Source: Dawidia soli
Lineage (GTDB): Bacteria > Bacteroidota > Bacteroidia > Cytophagales > Cyclobacteriaceae
DNA length: 57,432 bases
NCBI RefSeq assembly: GCF_018598185.1
Contig: NZ_JAHESC010000048.1
Location: 1 to 57,432 of the forward strand
Direction: 5' to 3'
The notes under the pieces were generated by a model. That model was not told the DNA's origin and made no database searches. It saw nothing but the letters and a program-made list of their open reading frames with translations. Below are positions 25,734 to 34,731 of the stretch, piece after piece; position 1 is the stretch's first letter; each line of letters opens with the position of its first letter. Made by a program: the position numbers and the translations under genes.

Positions 25734-27296
25734 ATGCAATCTTTCTTTACACACTCCGGACGCTGGCGCCTTGCGCTGGTGGTCCTTTTGACGGCCTGCT
25801 CGCGGAATGATTCGGCTACCGTCACGACCGAAGCGCGCGTTGTAACCGTACATGTAGATGATCGCCGGCAGATCATTCATAATTTTGGCGGGTCGGACGC
25901 CTGGGCGTGCCAGTTTGTAGGCCAATGGCCCGACGACAAACGCCAACAGGTAGCCGACTGGTTATTCAGCATGGACGAAGACGCCAACGGAAAGCCCCGG
26001 GGCATTGGCTTGTCGCTGTGGCGTTTCAACATCGGCGCCGGCAGCGCGGCCCAGAATAATATCGGCGATGAATGGCGTCGTACGGAGGGCTTTCTCAATA
26101 CCGACGGGAGCTATACCTGGACGCGGCAGGCCGGGCAGCAGTGGTTTCTGGAAGCCGCCCGTCAGCACGGGGTGGATCGGTTTGTCGCGTTTGTGAATAG
26201 TCCCCCGGTACAACTCACCCGCAACGGCAAAGCTTACTCCGACAACGGTGAACAGGCCAACATCTTGCCCGCCCGGTATGGCGACTATGCCGTGTTTTTG
26301 GCCACGGTCGTTAAACACTTCCGCGACCAGGGAACGACGTTTAACTATCTCAGCCCCTTTAACGAGCCACAGTGGGATTGGACAGGTAACGGGCAGGAGG
26401 GAAGTCCCTATACCAACCAGGAGATATACGACATAACCCGCAAGCTCGACTCGGTATTGATCGCCGAGGGTCTCGCCGTCAAAATACAACTGGCCGAAGC
26501 GGGCAAAATCAACTACCTGTATGAAGCAGCCGACAAGCCCACCCGTGGAAACCAGGTGGACGATTTCTTTTCGCCGACGTCACCGCGGTACGTAGGCAAC
26601 ATGAAGTCGGTCGATAAGGTCATCTCCGCCCACAGTTACTTCACGTCGGCGCCGATGGACCAAATGCTTTCCGTCCGCAAAGCGGTGGACGCCAAGGTAA
26701 AGGCTTCACCCACACCGTTGGAATTCTGGCAAAGTGAATATTGCGTGCTTGGTGAGCAAGAAGAGATACCCGGACCCGGCAAGGACCGCAGTATGGCGAC
26801 GGCGCTGTATGTGGCGCGTCTCGTTCATCACGACCTGACCGTTGCCAACGCTTCTGCATGGCACTGGTGGACGTCGCTGTCGGCATACGACTATAAAGAC
26901 GGCCTGATATATGTAGAGAAAAACAAAGCCAACGGTACGGTGGAAGACACCAAGCTATTGTGGGCGCTGGGTAACTTCAGCCGCTTTGTGAGGCCGGGAT
27001 CGGTACGGGTAGTTGTATCGTCGGCCGATGTTGCGATCGACAATGTCCAGGGGCTGCTGGTGTCTGCGTATGTGCACGACGATACACACAAACTCATTAC
27101 AGTGGTCGTGAACTATGGCCGGGACGAAGTACCGTTGCAGCTATCGGTTGAGGGGCATGCGGACGTACCGGTTATCGCCTACGTTACTTCGGCCGACGCC
27201 GGTGACGATCTGAAACCACAACCTGTGCAAGACGGTCACGAGCCTGTCACCATCCCTGGCCGGTCTGTCGTGACGCTGGTCAGCACGCTGGAATAA
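25734..27296 (+). CDS. GH30-family glycoside hydrolase, endo-beta-1,6-galactanase-like
   Basis: 520 residues. Lipobox LLTAC near residue 22, so probably a surface or periplasmic lipoprotein. The TIM-barrel part has IHNFGGSDAWAC near the start, LSLWRFNIGAGS, the acid/base Glu211 in LSPFNEPQWDW and the nucleophile Glu335 in EFWQSEYCVLG. A small beta domain forms the C-terminus (SVRVVVSSADV to the end). The NEPQWDW...EGSPYTNQEI stretch is the one I associate with GH30 endo-beta-1,6-galactanases; other GH30 specificities are possible. It is the first enzyme behind SusCD. Confidence 0.88.
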   Translation: MQSFFTHSGRWRLALVVLLTACSRNDSATVTTEARVVTVHVDDRRQIIHNFGGSDAWACQFVGQWPDDKRQQVADWLFSMDEDANGKPRGIGLSLWRFNIGAGSAAQNNIGDEWRRTEGFLNTDGSYTWTRQAGQQWFLEAARQHGVDRFVAFVNSPPVQLTRNGKAYSDNGEQANILPARYGDYAVFLATVVKHFRDQGTTFNYLSPFNEPQWDWTGNGQEGSPYTNQEIYDITRKLDSVLIAEGLAVKIQLAEAGKINYLYEAADKPTRGNQVDDFFSPTSPRYVGNMKSVDKVISAHSYFTSAPMDQMLSVRKAVDAKVKASPTPLEFWQSEYCVLGEQEEIPGPGKDRSMATALYVARLVHHDLTVANASAWHWWTSLSAYDYKDGLIYVEKNKANGTVEDTKLLWALGNFSRFVRPGSVRVVVSSADVAIDNVQGLLVSAYVHDDTHKLITVVVNYGRDEVPLQLSVEGHADVPVIAYVTSADAGDDLKPQPVQDGHEPVTIPGRSVVTLVSTLE

Positions 27297-27362
27297 TATG
27301 AACGACGGACGCGTGCCATAGAACAATGATTTGAGTCGATATAAAACGAACGATATCTTATA

Positions 27363-29801
27363 ATGCCTATTCTATCCCATAAACACCTGACTGCGATGTC
27401 AATCTTCCTGCTGTTTGCCACCCTAATTTTCGCTATACCGCTCTGTGCGCAGCAGGGCCGGGGCGTGTTGTTCAATGAGGGCTGGAGATTTCACAAAGGT
27501 GATGTTGCCGGCGCGGAGAAACCCGCGACCACCGATGCTTCCTGGCGCGCGCTTTCACTTCCGCACGACTGGAGTGTCGAAGGCCCCTTCAGCGAAGAAT
27601 GGGCCAGCGGAACAGGTTACCTGCCGGCGGGGATTGGGTGGTACCGTAAAACGTTCCATCTTGTTCCGACACAACAGAACAAGAGGCTGTACCTGTACTT
27701 TGACGGCGTATACAAAAACAGTGACGTGTGGATCAACGGTCAGCACCTCGGTAAACGTCCCAACGGCTACGCTTCGTTTTACTACGATATTACGCCGCAC
27801 CTGAATAAGCAGGGCGAAAATGTCGTAGCCGTGAAGGTAGATCATACCGACTTTGGCGACTCCCGTTGGTATAGTGGTTCGGGTATCAACCGAAACGTAT
27901 ACCTGCTGGCCTTGGCGCCGGTACACATTGGGGTGTGGGGTATTGCCTTTACGACACCGGAGGTGTCTGCCACCCGTGCACTGGCCCGCGTGGCAGTGCA
28001 TGTTGAGAACGAAACAAAGAACCCCGTGGCTGTGCGTGTAACTGCCGAGTTGGTCGACGCGGCCGGTAAGATCGTAAGCCGTGGCGAGGGCTCCGGTCGC
28101 GCTATTGCGACAGGCGGCGATGTCACGATGGACTTAGACGTCGACAAGCCGGCGCTGTGGTCGCCGGAGGACCCAACACTTTATACGCTGCGCACAACGT
28201 TGTCTGTAGACGGAAAGGAGACAGAAACGGTAGCGGAGACCGTCGGTTTCCGCAGCTTCCGCTTTGATGCCGCTAAAGGATTCTTTCTGAACGACCGCAA
28301 CGTCAAACTCAAAGGCCTGTGTATTCACGACGACGCGGGCGCCCTTGGCACGGCTGTTCCCGCCGATGTGTGGGAGCGGCGCCTCCGGCTCTTCAAAGCC
28401 ATGGGTTGCAACGCCATCCGCATGAGCCATAATCCACACCAGGATTACCTTTACGACCTGTGTGACAAGCTCGGCCTGATCGTACAAGACGAAGCCTTTG
28501 ACGAGTGGGAGGTAAGTAAAAACAAATGGATCAAGGGCTGGAACGTTGGGGCGCCCGGCAAGGACGGCTACAGCAAAAACTTTGAGGAGTGGGCTGACCG
28601 CGATGTGCGCGACATGATCCTGAGAAATCGTAACCGCACATGCATTTTGATGTGGAGCATTGGCAATGAGATTGATTACCCTAACGACCCCTATACGGAC
28701 GAAATTCTCAACACGGGGCGCAACCCGCAGATTTATGGAAAGGGTTATCAGGCAGGCAATCCGTCCGCCCGGCGCCTCGGCGAGATCGCTGCGCACCTGG
28801 CAGGGGTGGCAAAGCAATATGACACTACCCGCCCCGTGACGGCGGCCCTGGCGGGAGTGGTGATGTCCAACCTCACGACGTATCCGGAAGCGCTCGACCT
28901 GGTGGGGTATAACTACCAGGAGTACCGCTATGCCGACGATCATGCTCAATATCCCCAACGGATTATTTATGGTAGTGAAAACAGCAAGGGATATGACGCC
29001 TGGGAGGCGGTGGTGAAGAATGACTTCATCGCCGGCCAGTTTCTGTGGACTGGTATCGATTTTCTCGGCGAAGCCCGCGCCTGGCCTGTACGTGGCAGTG
29101 GTGCAGGCTTGGTAGACCTGGCCGGTTTTCCGAAGCCGGAGTATTACTATCGCAAAAGCCTGTGGACCGATGAGCCGGTGATATACCTGGCGGCCGCGAA
29201 GATTTCCCATGACGGAGCGCGGCGCCAGGGCGGGTCGGCCGCCGCCCACTGGAATTGGACGATGGGTGATTCGCTCACCGTGCTGGGTTATACCAATGCC
29301 GACGAGGCAGCGTTGATTATAAACGGTCACGTTGTTGGCCGGAAGCCGCTGCTGGAAAGTGAACAGCAGATCGCTCGCTGGAAAGTTGCCTACCGGCCCG
29401 GCACTGCCACCCTCGTGGCCTATACTAAAGGCAAGGAGACAGGCCGTTATACGCTTCAAACAGCCGGTGCCGCCAGTCAGTTGAAAGTGACAGTGGATCG
29501 AGCCATCCTGTCCGCTGCCCGTCGCGAGGTTGCTCACATTGTCGTGGAGGTAACGGATGCCCAGGGAAACCTGGTGCCGTCGTCGTCGCACGAAGTTAGC
29601 TGCCGAATAGAAGGGCCTGCCAGGCTTATCGGCCTTGAAAGTGGCGACCTGGCCAGTCATGAAGATTATAAGGGTAACAAGCGAAAAGCCTACTGTGGCA
29701 GGTGGTTGGGATATATCCAGGCGCAAACCCCAGGGTCGGTAAAGGTTATTCTTTCGGCGCCTGGACTGAATGAAGCCGTGGCTGTGTTAACGTTAAAATA
29801 G
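27363..29801 (+). CDS. GH2-family glycoside hydrolase, beta-galactosidase-like
   Basis: 812 residues; an alternative start at 27396 would give a tighter signal peptide (MSIFLLFATLIFAIPLCAQ). The order is a sugar-binding jelly-roll (FNEGWRFHKGD, LPHDWSVEGPF), an Ig-like domain, and a TIM barrel with the acid/base Glu436 in WSIGNEID and the nucleophile Glu539 in YGSENSKGYD. A C-terminal Ig-like/DUF4982-type segment follows (TVLGYTNADEAALIING). GH2 enzymes of this shape remove terminal beta-galactose, though beta-glucuronidases share the fold. In this locus it would trim galacto-oligosaccharides released by the GH30 enzyme. Confidence 0.9.
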   Translation: MPILSHKHLTAMSIFLLFATLIFAIPLCAQQGRGVLFNEGWRFHKGDVAGAEKPATTDASWRALSLPHDWSVEGPFSEEWASGTGYLPAGIGWYRKTFHLVPTQQNKRLYLYFDGVYKNSDVWINGQHLGKRPNGYASFYYDITPHLNKQGENVVAVKVDHTDFGDSRWYSGSGINRNVYLLALAPVHIGVWGIAFTTPEVSATRALARVAVHVENETKNPVAVRVTAELVDAAGKIVSRGEGSGRAIATGGDVTMDLDVDKPALWSPEDPTLYTLRTTLSVDGKETETVAETVGFRSFRFDAAKGFFLNDRNVKLKGLCIHDDAGALGTAVPADVWERRLRLFKAMGCNAIRMSHNPHQDYLYDLCDKLGLIVQDEAFDEWEVSKNKWIKGWNVGAPGKDGYSKNFEEWADRDVRDMILRNRNRTCILMWSIGNEIDYPNDPYTDEILNTGRNPQIYGKGYQAGNPSARRLGEIAAHLAGVAKQYDTTRPVTAALAGVVMSNLTTYPEALDLVGYNYQEYRYADDHAQYPQRIIYGSENSKGYDAWEAVVKNDFIAGQFLWTGIDFLGEARAWPVRGSGAGLVDLAGFPKPEYYYRKSLWTDEPVIYLAAAKISHDGARRQGGSAAAHWNWTMGDSLTVLGYTNADEAALIINGHVVGRKPLLESEQQIARWKVAYRPGTATLVAYTKGKETGRYTLQTAGAASQLKVTVDRAILSAARREVAHIVVEVTDAQGNLVPSSSHEVSCRIEGPARLIGLESGDLASHEDYKGNKRKAYCGRWLGYIQAQTPGSVKVILSAPGLNEAVAVLTLK

Positions 29802-29931
29802 GCTTGAAGATCATGTACAGCCACAAGCCGTCAAAGGTGACGCGCTGGTAATTTAAAAACAAGGTAATTTTTAATGATATTAGTGTTGAGGATTACCACT
29901 TCAAAATAATAGAACATTAACCTTTAGCTTG

Positions 29932-31866
29932 ATGTATAGAAGAATACTACTGTTGTTGTCTCTGTGCTTTGCCGGGTTGGTTCAGGCACAACAAGCAGTC
30001 CGGCTGGAAAGCCCTGACAAGTTGCTGCAGTTGAAATTGTCGCTCTCGGAGTCGGGCGAAATACGATATGACCTGACGAAATCGGGGGTAAGGGTGCTTG
30101 AACCTTCCACGCTTGGGATTGTGATGAAAGAGCATAATTTCTCACAAGGAATGAAATTGCTCTCCGCGTCGGATCCCCTGCTCGTAAAGGACGACTATCA
30201 AATGGTAAATGCAAAAAAAAGCAACATTCACTATGAGGCGAAGCAGTTGATAGTTTCATTTGCCAATGCGGAAGGGAAACAGATGGATATAATCTTCCGG
30301 CTGTCGGCAGACGGTCTTGCCTTTCGATATTATTTTCCGTGGGTCAATCAGGAGCAGGTCATTGAGCGCGAAGCAACGTCCTTTCACTTCAGCACAGCGG
30401 CCAGGGCATGGCTACAACCCATGAGCAAGGCCAAGGAGGGATGGAATCACACCTATCCGAGCTACGAGGAGCATTATGAACAAGATATACCGGCAGGCAC
30501 CATGCCTCCTTTTCATTCCGGATGGGTCTTTCCTGCCCTTTTCAAAACAAACGCCATCTGGGCGTTGATAACCGAAGCCGGTGTAGATGAACATTACTGT
30601 GCCAGCAGGTTGATAAACGACTCCCTGAGCAGTATCTATCGCATAGGCATGCCCGATCCCAAAGAGGTGTATACGGGCGGTGGTTATCTGCCCGTGAACA
30701 ATCAGCCGTGGTATACCCCCTGGAGAATTATTGCGGTAGGTAGCCTTAAAAGCATCATGGAATCTACACTCGGTACAGACCTCGCGCGGCCGAACGTGTT
30801 AAAAGATATATCATTTGTAAAGCCAGGGAAAGCCAGCTGGAGTTGGATTAACAGCAAGGATGAAAATATTACTTTTCAGGAACAAAGAAAATATATCGAT
30901 TATGCGGCGAATATGCATTGGCAGTATTGCCTGATCGACGTAGACTGGGATACAAAAATCGGATATGACAGTATAAAATTTTTAAGCGATTACGCTGCAA
31001 AAAAGAATGTCGGGATTATACTATGGTATAACTCTGCCGGAGACTGGAATACGGTGGAGTATCATCCCAAAAATCGTCTCCTTACGCATGAAGACCGGGT
31101 AAACGAATTTTCACGGATTCAAGGTATGGGTATCAAAGGCATAAAGGTAGATTTCTTTGGCGGCGACGGTCAAAGCGTGATGAAATATTATTTGGATATT
31201 TTAAAGGATGCGGCAGCGTATCAATTGCTGGTGAATTTTCACGGCGCTACGCTTCCGAGAGGCTGGCATCGTACCTATCCTAATTTGGTTTCCGCAGAAG
31301 CAGTACTGGGCATGGAGATGGTCACGTTCAGCCAGCATCACGCCGATGTGCAGGCGAATCATTGCGCCATGCTGCCCTTCACACGCAATGCCTATGATCC
31401 CATGGACTTCACGCCCATGAACTTGAATAAGCTCACCCATAGTCAATGTACGAGAAAAACTTCGGCGGCATTCGAACTCGCGTTGTCGGTTTTGTTTTTG
31501 TCCGGGATTCAGCACTATGCGGAGTCGCCGGAGGGAATGGCAGAAGTACCGGATGACGTAAAGAATTTCCTGCGGACCCTGCCTGACCATTGGGATGATG
31601 TAACTTTTATAGACGGCTATCCCGGAAAGTATGTCGTGATTGCCAGAAGAAGCGGCAAGCATTGGTACGTTGCGGGCATTAATGGAGACACAACGGAGCG
31701 GAAGATGAATCTTGACCTGGCTTTCTTCAAAAAAGGCAAGGCCACACTTTACACGGAGGGACGAAATGGTGCCCTGTTTTCAAAGGATGAATTTAACGTT
31801 TCGAAGGAGAAGAAGCGGGATCTTATGCTCCCGGCAAATGGTGGATTTGTCATAGTACTCGAGTGA
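29932..31866 (+). CDS. GH97-family alpha-glycosidase, probably retaining alpha-galactosidase type
   Basis: 644 residues from the ATG at 29932 (a TTG one codon earlier is ignored). Signal peptide to AQQ at about residue 22. It has the GH97 layout: N-terminal beta-supersandwich, TIM barrel with SWSWINSKDENITFQEQ and YCLIDVDWD, and a C-terminal beta domain. The segment GIKVDFFGGDGQ puts Asp407 where retaining GH97 enzymes have their nucleophile; inverting SusB-type alpha-glucosidases lack it and use glutamates. That makes an alpha-galactosidase more likely. It is the last gene of the locus; a weak hairpin at 31886-31900 may end transcription. Confidence 0.88.
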   Translation: MYRRILLLLSLCFAGLVQAQQAVRLESPDKLLQLKLSLSESGEIRYDLTKSGVRVLEPSTLGIVMKEHNFSQGMKLLSASDPLLVKDDYQMVNAKKSNIHYEAKQLIVSFANAEGKQMDIIFRLSADGLAFRYYFPWVNQEQVIEREATSFHFSTAARAWLQPMSKAKEGWNHTYPSYEEHYEQDIPAGTMPPFHSGWVFPALFKTNAIWALITEAGVDEHYCASRLINDSLSSIYRIGMPDPKEVYTGGGYLPVNNQPWYTPWRIIAVGSLKSIMESTLGTDLARPNVLKDISFVKPGKASWSWINSKDENITFQEQRKYIDYAANMHWQYCLIDVDWDTKIGYDSIKFLSDYAAKKNVGIILWYNSAGDWNTVEYHPKNRLLTHEDRVNEFSRIQGMGIKGIKVDFFGGDGQSVMKYYLDILKDAAAYQLLVNFHGATLPRGWHRTYPNLVSAEAVLGMEMVTFSQHHADVQANHCAMLPFTRNAYDPMDFTPMNLNKLTHSQCTRKTSAAFELALSVLFLSGIQHYAESPEGMAEVPDDVKNFLRTLPDHWDDVTFIDGYPGKYVVIARRSGKHWYVAGINGDTTERKMNLDLAFFKKGKATLYTEGRNGALFSKDEFNVSKEKKRDLMLPANGGFVIVLE

Positions 31867-32077
31867 TCGTAAAAAAGGCATAGCCGCGCCGGTTCGGCGT
31901 CTTTGCTGTGGGTAATATCTGTCTATGATAAAATGCTTATAATCAAGTTATTATCGAATTGGCATGCTTTAATTCAACTATAAAATAGTTCGACAATCGT
32001 ACAGTCAGGTCGACTCCGCCCGCGGCGATTATCCCGTAACTTTTGCTATCTTTCTTTTGCCTATGTAAGCAGCAGAT

Positions 32078-32899
32078 ATGCTCAGTTATCAGAAATATGG
32101 CCCCCGCCCGATATTGGAACCGTTCATTGTGTGCTATTATGACCTTGCCTATACCCAGGGTGAAATGCGGATCATCCAGTCGCCGCCGAGTGGCTACGCA
32201 GCCATCATTTTTAACCTGGGCGATCCGTATGCTGTGCGCACAGCGGCCGAAAAGGACTTTCAGACCTTACCGGATTGCATATTGGCGGGACAGCAAACAA
32301 AAAACTATCGCATACGGCTTTCGGGGAACGTGCGCCAGGTGGGTATTGTGTTTAAACCTACTGCCATTGCCACGCTGTTCGATTTTTCCATGCGCGCCGT
32401 AGTCGACAAACGTATAAACCTCGATGCTCTGCTGGGTGACCAGACGGGGACGCTTCATACATCCCTGAAATTTGCCACGGATGTAGCCGGAAGACTTGAT
32501 GCATTAAACACATATTTTACGACGCGGTTGGAGGGCCATGAGAAAAGAGTCAATGTCGCCGATATGGCGGCAGCGCTTATCCTGGAGAATACGGGTAATA
32601 TAACCGTCGAGCGCCTTATGGAAGAGCTGTGTGTAAGCCGCCGGCACCTTGAACGTAAATTCCTCGAAAAGACGGGGCTTACACCCAAACAATATTGTCG
32701 CATTGTGCGGATGGCGCCTATTTCGAACCAGGTGGCCCATGCTTCGCGCGTCGATTGGCAGGACATGGTTTTTCAGGGAGGCTTTCACGATCAGAACCAT
32801 TTCATCAAAGATTTTAAGGCCCTGAACGATCTGAGTCCGGGACGCTACCTGCAGGAACACGCTGAGCTTACGCGGCTACTGGATAAAAAGAAAGAATAA
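32078..32899 (+). CDS. AraC-family transcriptional regulator
   Basis: 273 residues. The N-terminal part (1-150, YQKYGPRPILEPFIVCYYDL, PSGYAAIIFNLGDPY) resembles the DUF6597-type domain found before AraC helix-turn-helix pairs. The C-terminal DNA-binding domain spans about 165-265 (ITVERLMEELCVSRRHLERKF, DQNHFIKDFKALNDLSPGRYL). It lies 68 bases before the first of two SnoaL-like genes on the same strand and may regulate them. The ligand is unknown. Confidence 0.9.
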   Translation: MLSYQKYGPRPILEPFIVCYYDLAYTQGEMRIIQSPPSGYAAIIFNLGDPYAVRTAAEKDFQTLPDCILAGQQTKNYRIRLSGNVRQVGIVFKPTAIATLFDFSMRAVVDKRINLDALLGDQTGTLHTSLKFATDVAGRLDALNTYFTTRLEGHEKRVNVADMAAALILENTGNITVERLMEELCVSRRHLERKFLEKTGLTPKQYCRIVRMAPISNQVAHASRVDWQDMVFQGGFHDQNHFIKDFKALNDLSPGRYLQEHAELTRLLDKKKE

Positions 32900-32967
32900 T
32901 ACCCGACCGCATTTTTACTATCGTCGCCGGTTTGCGTTCCATAGCTTTGTTTAAAAAAACAAGGCTC

Positions 32968-33489
32968 ATGAAGATTTTACTGGTTAAAGTGATTGTGGCG
33001 GCAACTTTTGCTGCACTATCTTTTATGGTCCCGGATCGACCGGCGGCACGTGTCAGCGCAGACGAGGATGCTATTAAAAAGGTGATCATTGCCGAAACCG
33101 AAGCTTTCTGGGATAAAGACTTCAGTGCCCTCGCGGACCAATGGGCGCACGGCGACTACGTGCGTGTGGTGGGATGGTGGCAGCGTGGCGGAGTAACTGT
33201 CATGAAAGGGTGGTCGGTTATCGGCGGCCGGATGGAGAAGCTTATTACAGACAATCCTGAAAAGAACCGCCAACAGGTGCGCCGTGAAAATATGAACATA
33301 CGTGTTTCCGGAAACATGGCCTGGGTAACCTTCGAGCAATACGGTACCGATACAGGCGAGGCAGCCATGGATATGCCCGGTCTGAGTTATGAAACCCGTA
33401 TACTTGAAAAACAGGGTGGACGCTGGAAAATCGTATACGCAGGGTGGCTCCTCGACGGCAGCGGCGAGTCGAAACAGGCAAAGAACTAA
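32968..33489 (+). CDS. exported SnoaL/NTF2-like protein
   Basis: 173 residues from the ATG at 32968. A signal peptide or anchor (MKILLVKVIVAATFAALSF) is followed by an NTF2-like alpha+beta fold (EDAIKKVIIAETEAFWDKDF, MNIRVSGNMAWVTFEQYG, GGRWKIVYAG). Such domains often bind small hydrophobic ligands; no catalytic residues can be named. A perfect -7 box TAGCTTTG lies at 32942-32949, but the -33 partner is not clear. The gene is 25 bases ahead of a second SnoaL-like gene. Confidence 0.75.
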   Translation: MKILLVKVIVAATFAALSFMVPDRPAARVSADEDAIKKVIIAETEAFWDKDFSALADQWAHGDYVRVVGWWQRGGVTVMKGWSVIGGRMEKLITDNPEKNRQQVRRENMNIRVSGNMAWVTFEQYGTDTGEAAMDMPGLSYETRILEKQGGRWKIVYAGWLLDGSGESKQAKN

Positions 33490-33514
33490 GCAGAATATAA
33501 AAACAACCTCTCGT

Positions 33515-33979
33515 ATGAATGAAACAAAAACGAGCCAGCAGGAAGCAACTTCCGTGTTGCAAATGAAAGGAACCTGTATCGAATTCTTTTCCGCCTACCA
33601 GGAAATGGATATCGAACGGATGCTGAACCTGTGCACCCCTGAAAGCATCGTTTACTTCGAGCCGCTGGATCAGGCCGGTACGGGTCTTGTTCACGAGCTT
33701 GGCAAAAACATCTGGACCGCACTGATGGATTGTTTTCCCGACCTCGACAACACGGTAACATCGCTGGAATGGATCGAGGCGCAGCATGCCGTGAAATGCC
33801 GGGTATCTATTTTCGGCACGCAACGAAAGGACTTTGCCGGCATCCCCGCGCATGGCCTTCGGTTTGATTCGGAACACATCTTTATTTTCAAATTCGACGA
33901 TCTGTCGCACGTGACCGAGCTGCGTGTGTTGTGGGACCACGACAAGTTCGTGCAACAACTTACGCCGACAGTCCTGTGA
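33515..33979 (+). CDS. SnoaL-like (NTF2-fold) cytoplasmic protein
   Basis: 154 residues starting MNETKTSQQE. It reads as a SnoaL-like polyketide-cyclase-fold protein (FFSAYQEMDIERMLNLCTPE, VYFEPLDQAG, HIFIFKFDDLSHVTELRVLWD) without a signal peptide. It lies 25 bases after the exported SnoaL-like protein and probably forms an operon with it. Function unknown. Confidence 0.75.
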   Translation: MNETKTSQQEATSVLQMKGTCIEFFSAYQEMDIERMLNLCTPESIVYFEPLDQAGTGLVHELGKNIWTALMDCFPDLDNTVTSLEWIEAQHAVKCRVSIFGTQRKDFAGIPAHGLRFDSEHIFIFKFDDLSHVTELRVLWDHDKFVQQLTPTVL

Positions 33980-34047
33980 AGGAAATAGCAGTCACGGACG
34001 TTGATTAAAAGATCCGGATCGGGGCGCGAATTAAGTCGCCGTCGCCG

Positions 34048-34731
34048 CTACACGGCAAAATGGTAGCCGATACCCTTGATCGTGATGATCTGGACCGATG
34101 GATCTTCCTTCAGGTAATCGCGCAGCTTGGTAATGTACACATCCAGGTTGCGCGAATTAAAAAACGAATCGTCGCCCCACAATTTCATGAGAATGTCTTT
34201 GCGAAGTACAGTGGCGTTCTTGTTGTCGATCAGGGTTTGCAGCAGGGTAGACTCGCGATGCGAGAGTTTTTTTATAGTCGTATCATACCGCAGCTCATAC
34301 CGCAGTGGCAGGAACTCGTAACGGCCGATGGTAATGTTCTCCTGTGTCGTGGTCTTTTGCGATTGCGTAAGTTGCAGCAGGTTTGTGATACGAACAATAA
34401 GCTCTTCCATGCTGAACGGTTTGCGTATATAGTCATTGCCGCCGGCTTCAAAACCTTTCAGCAGATCTTCTGTTTGTATCCTGGCGGTAACGAAAATGAT
34501 GGGCAGCGATGGCGCCAGCCGGCGCATTTCCCTGGCCAGCGTATAACCGTCCCTGGTGGGCAGCATAACATCGAGCACACAGATGTCGGGCTTTAGTGAC
34601 TGGAACCGGGCCATGGCATCTTTGCCGTCGTCCACCATCGTCACTTCAAAATCGCGGCTTTCCAGGCTTTCTTTTACAATACGGGCCAGGAATGGCTCGT
34701 CTTCCACGTAGAGTATTTTGACCTTGCTCAT
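34048..34731 (-). CDS. OmpR/PhoB-family response regulator
   Basis: 227 residues. The receiver domain has the acidic pair Glu10/Asp11, the phosphorylated Asp54 (CVLDVMLPTRDGY) and Lys105-region KPF. The winged-helix output domain runs from about 130 to the end (LSHRESTLLQTLIDNKNATV, YITKLRDYLKEDPSVQIITI). Its start codon overlaps the stop of the kinase gene (ATGA at 34728-34731), so the pair is translationally coupled. The pair is divergent from the GLPGLI/receptor genes, its most likely targets. Confidence 0.95.
   Translation of the reverse strand: MSKVKILYVEDEPFLARIVKESLESRDFEVTMVDDGKDAMARFQSLKPDICVLDVMLPTRDGYTLAREMRRLAPSLPIIFVTARIQTEDLLKGFEAGGNDYIRKPFSMEELIVRITNLLQLTQSQKTTTQENITIGRYEFLPLRYELRYDTTIKKLSHRESTLLQTLIDNKNATVLRKDILMKLWGDDSFFNSRNLDVYITKLRDYLKEDPSVQIITIKGIGYHFAV

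Noticed and set aside
28134-29726. 530-codon open frame on the minus strand
   Set aside because: Antisense to the GH2 catalytic domain; no recognisable protein features.
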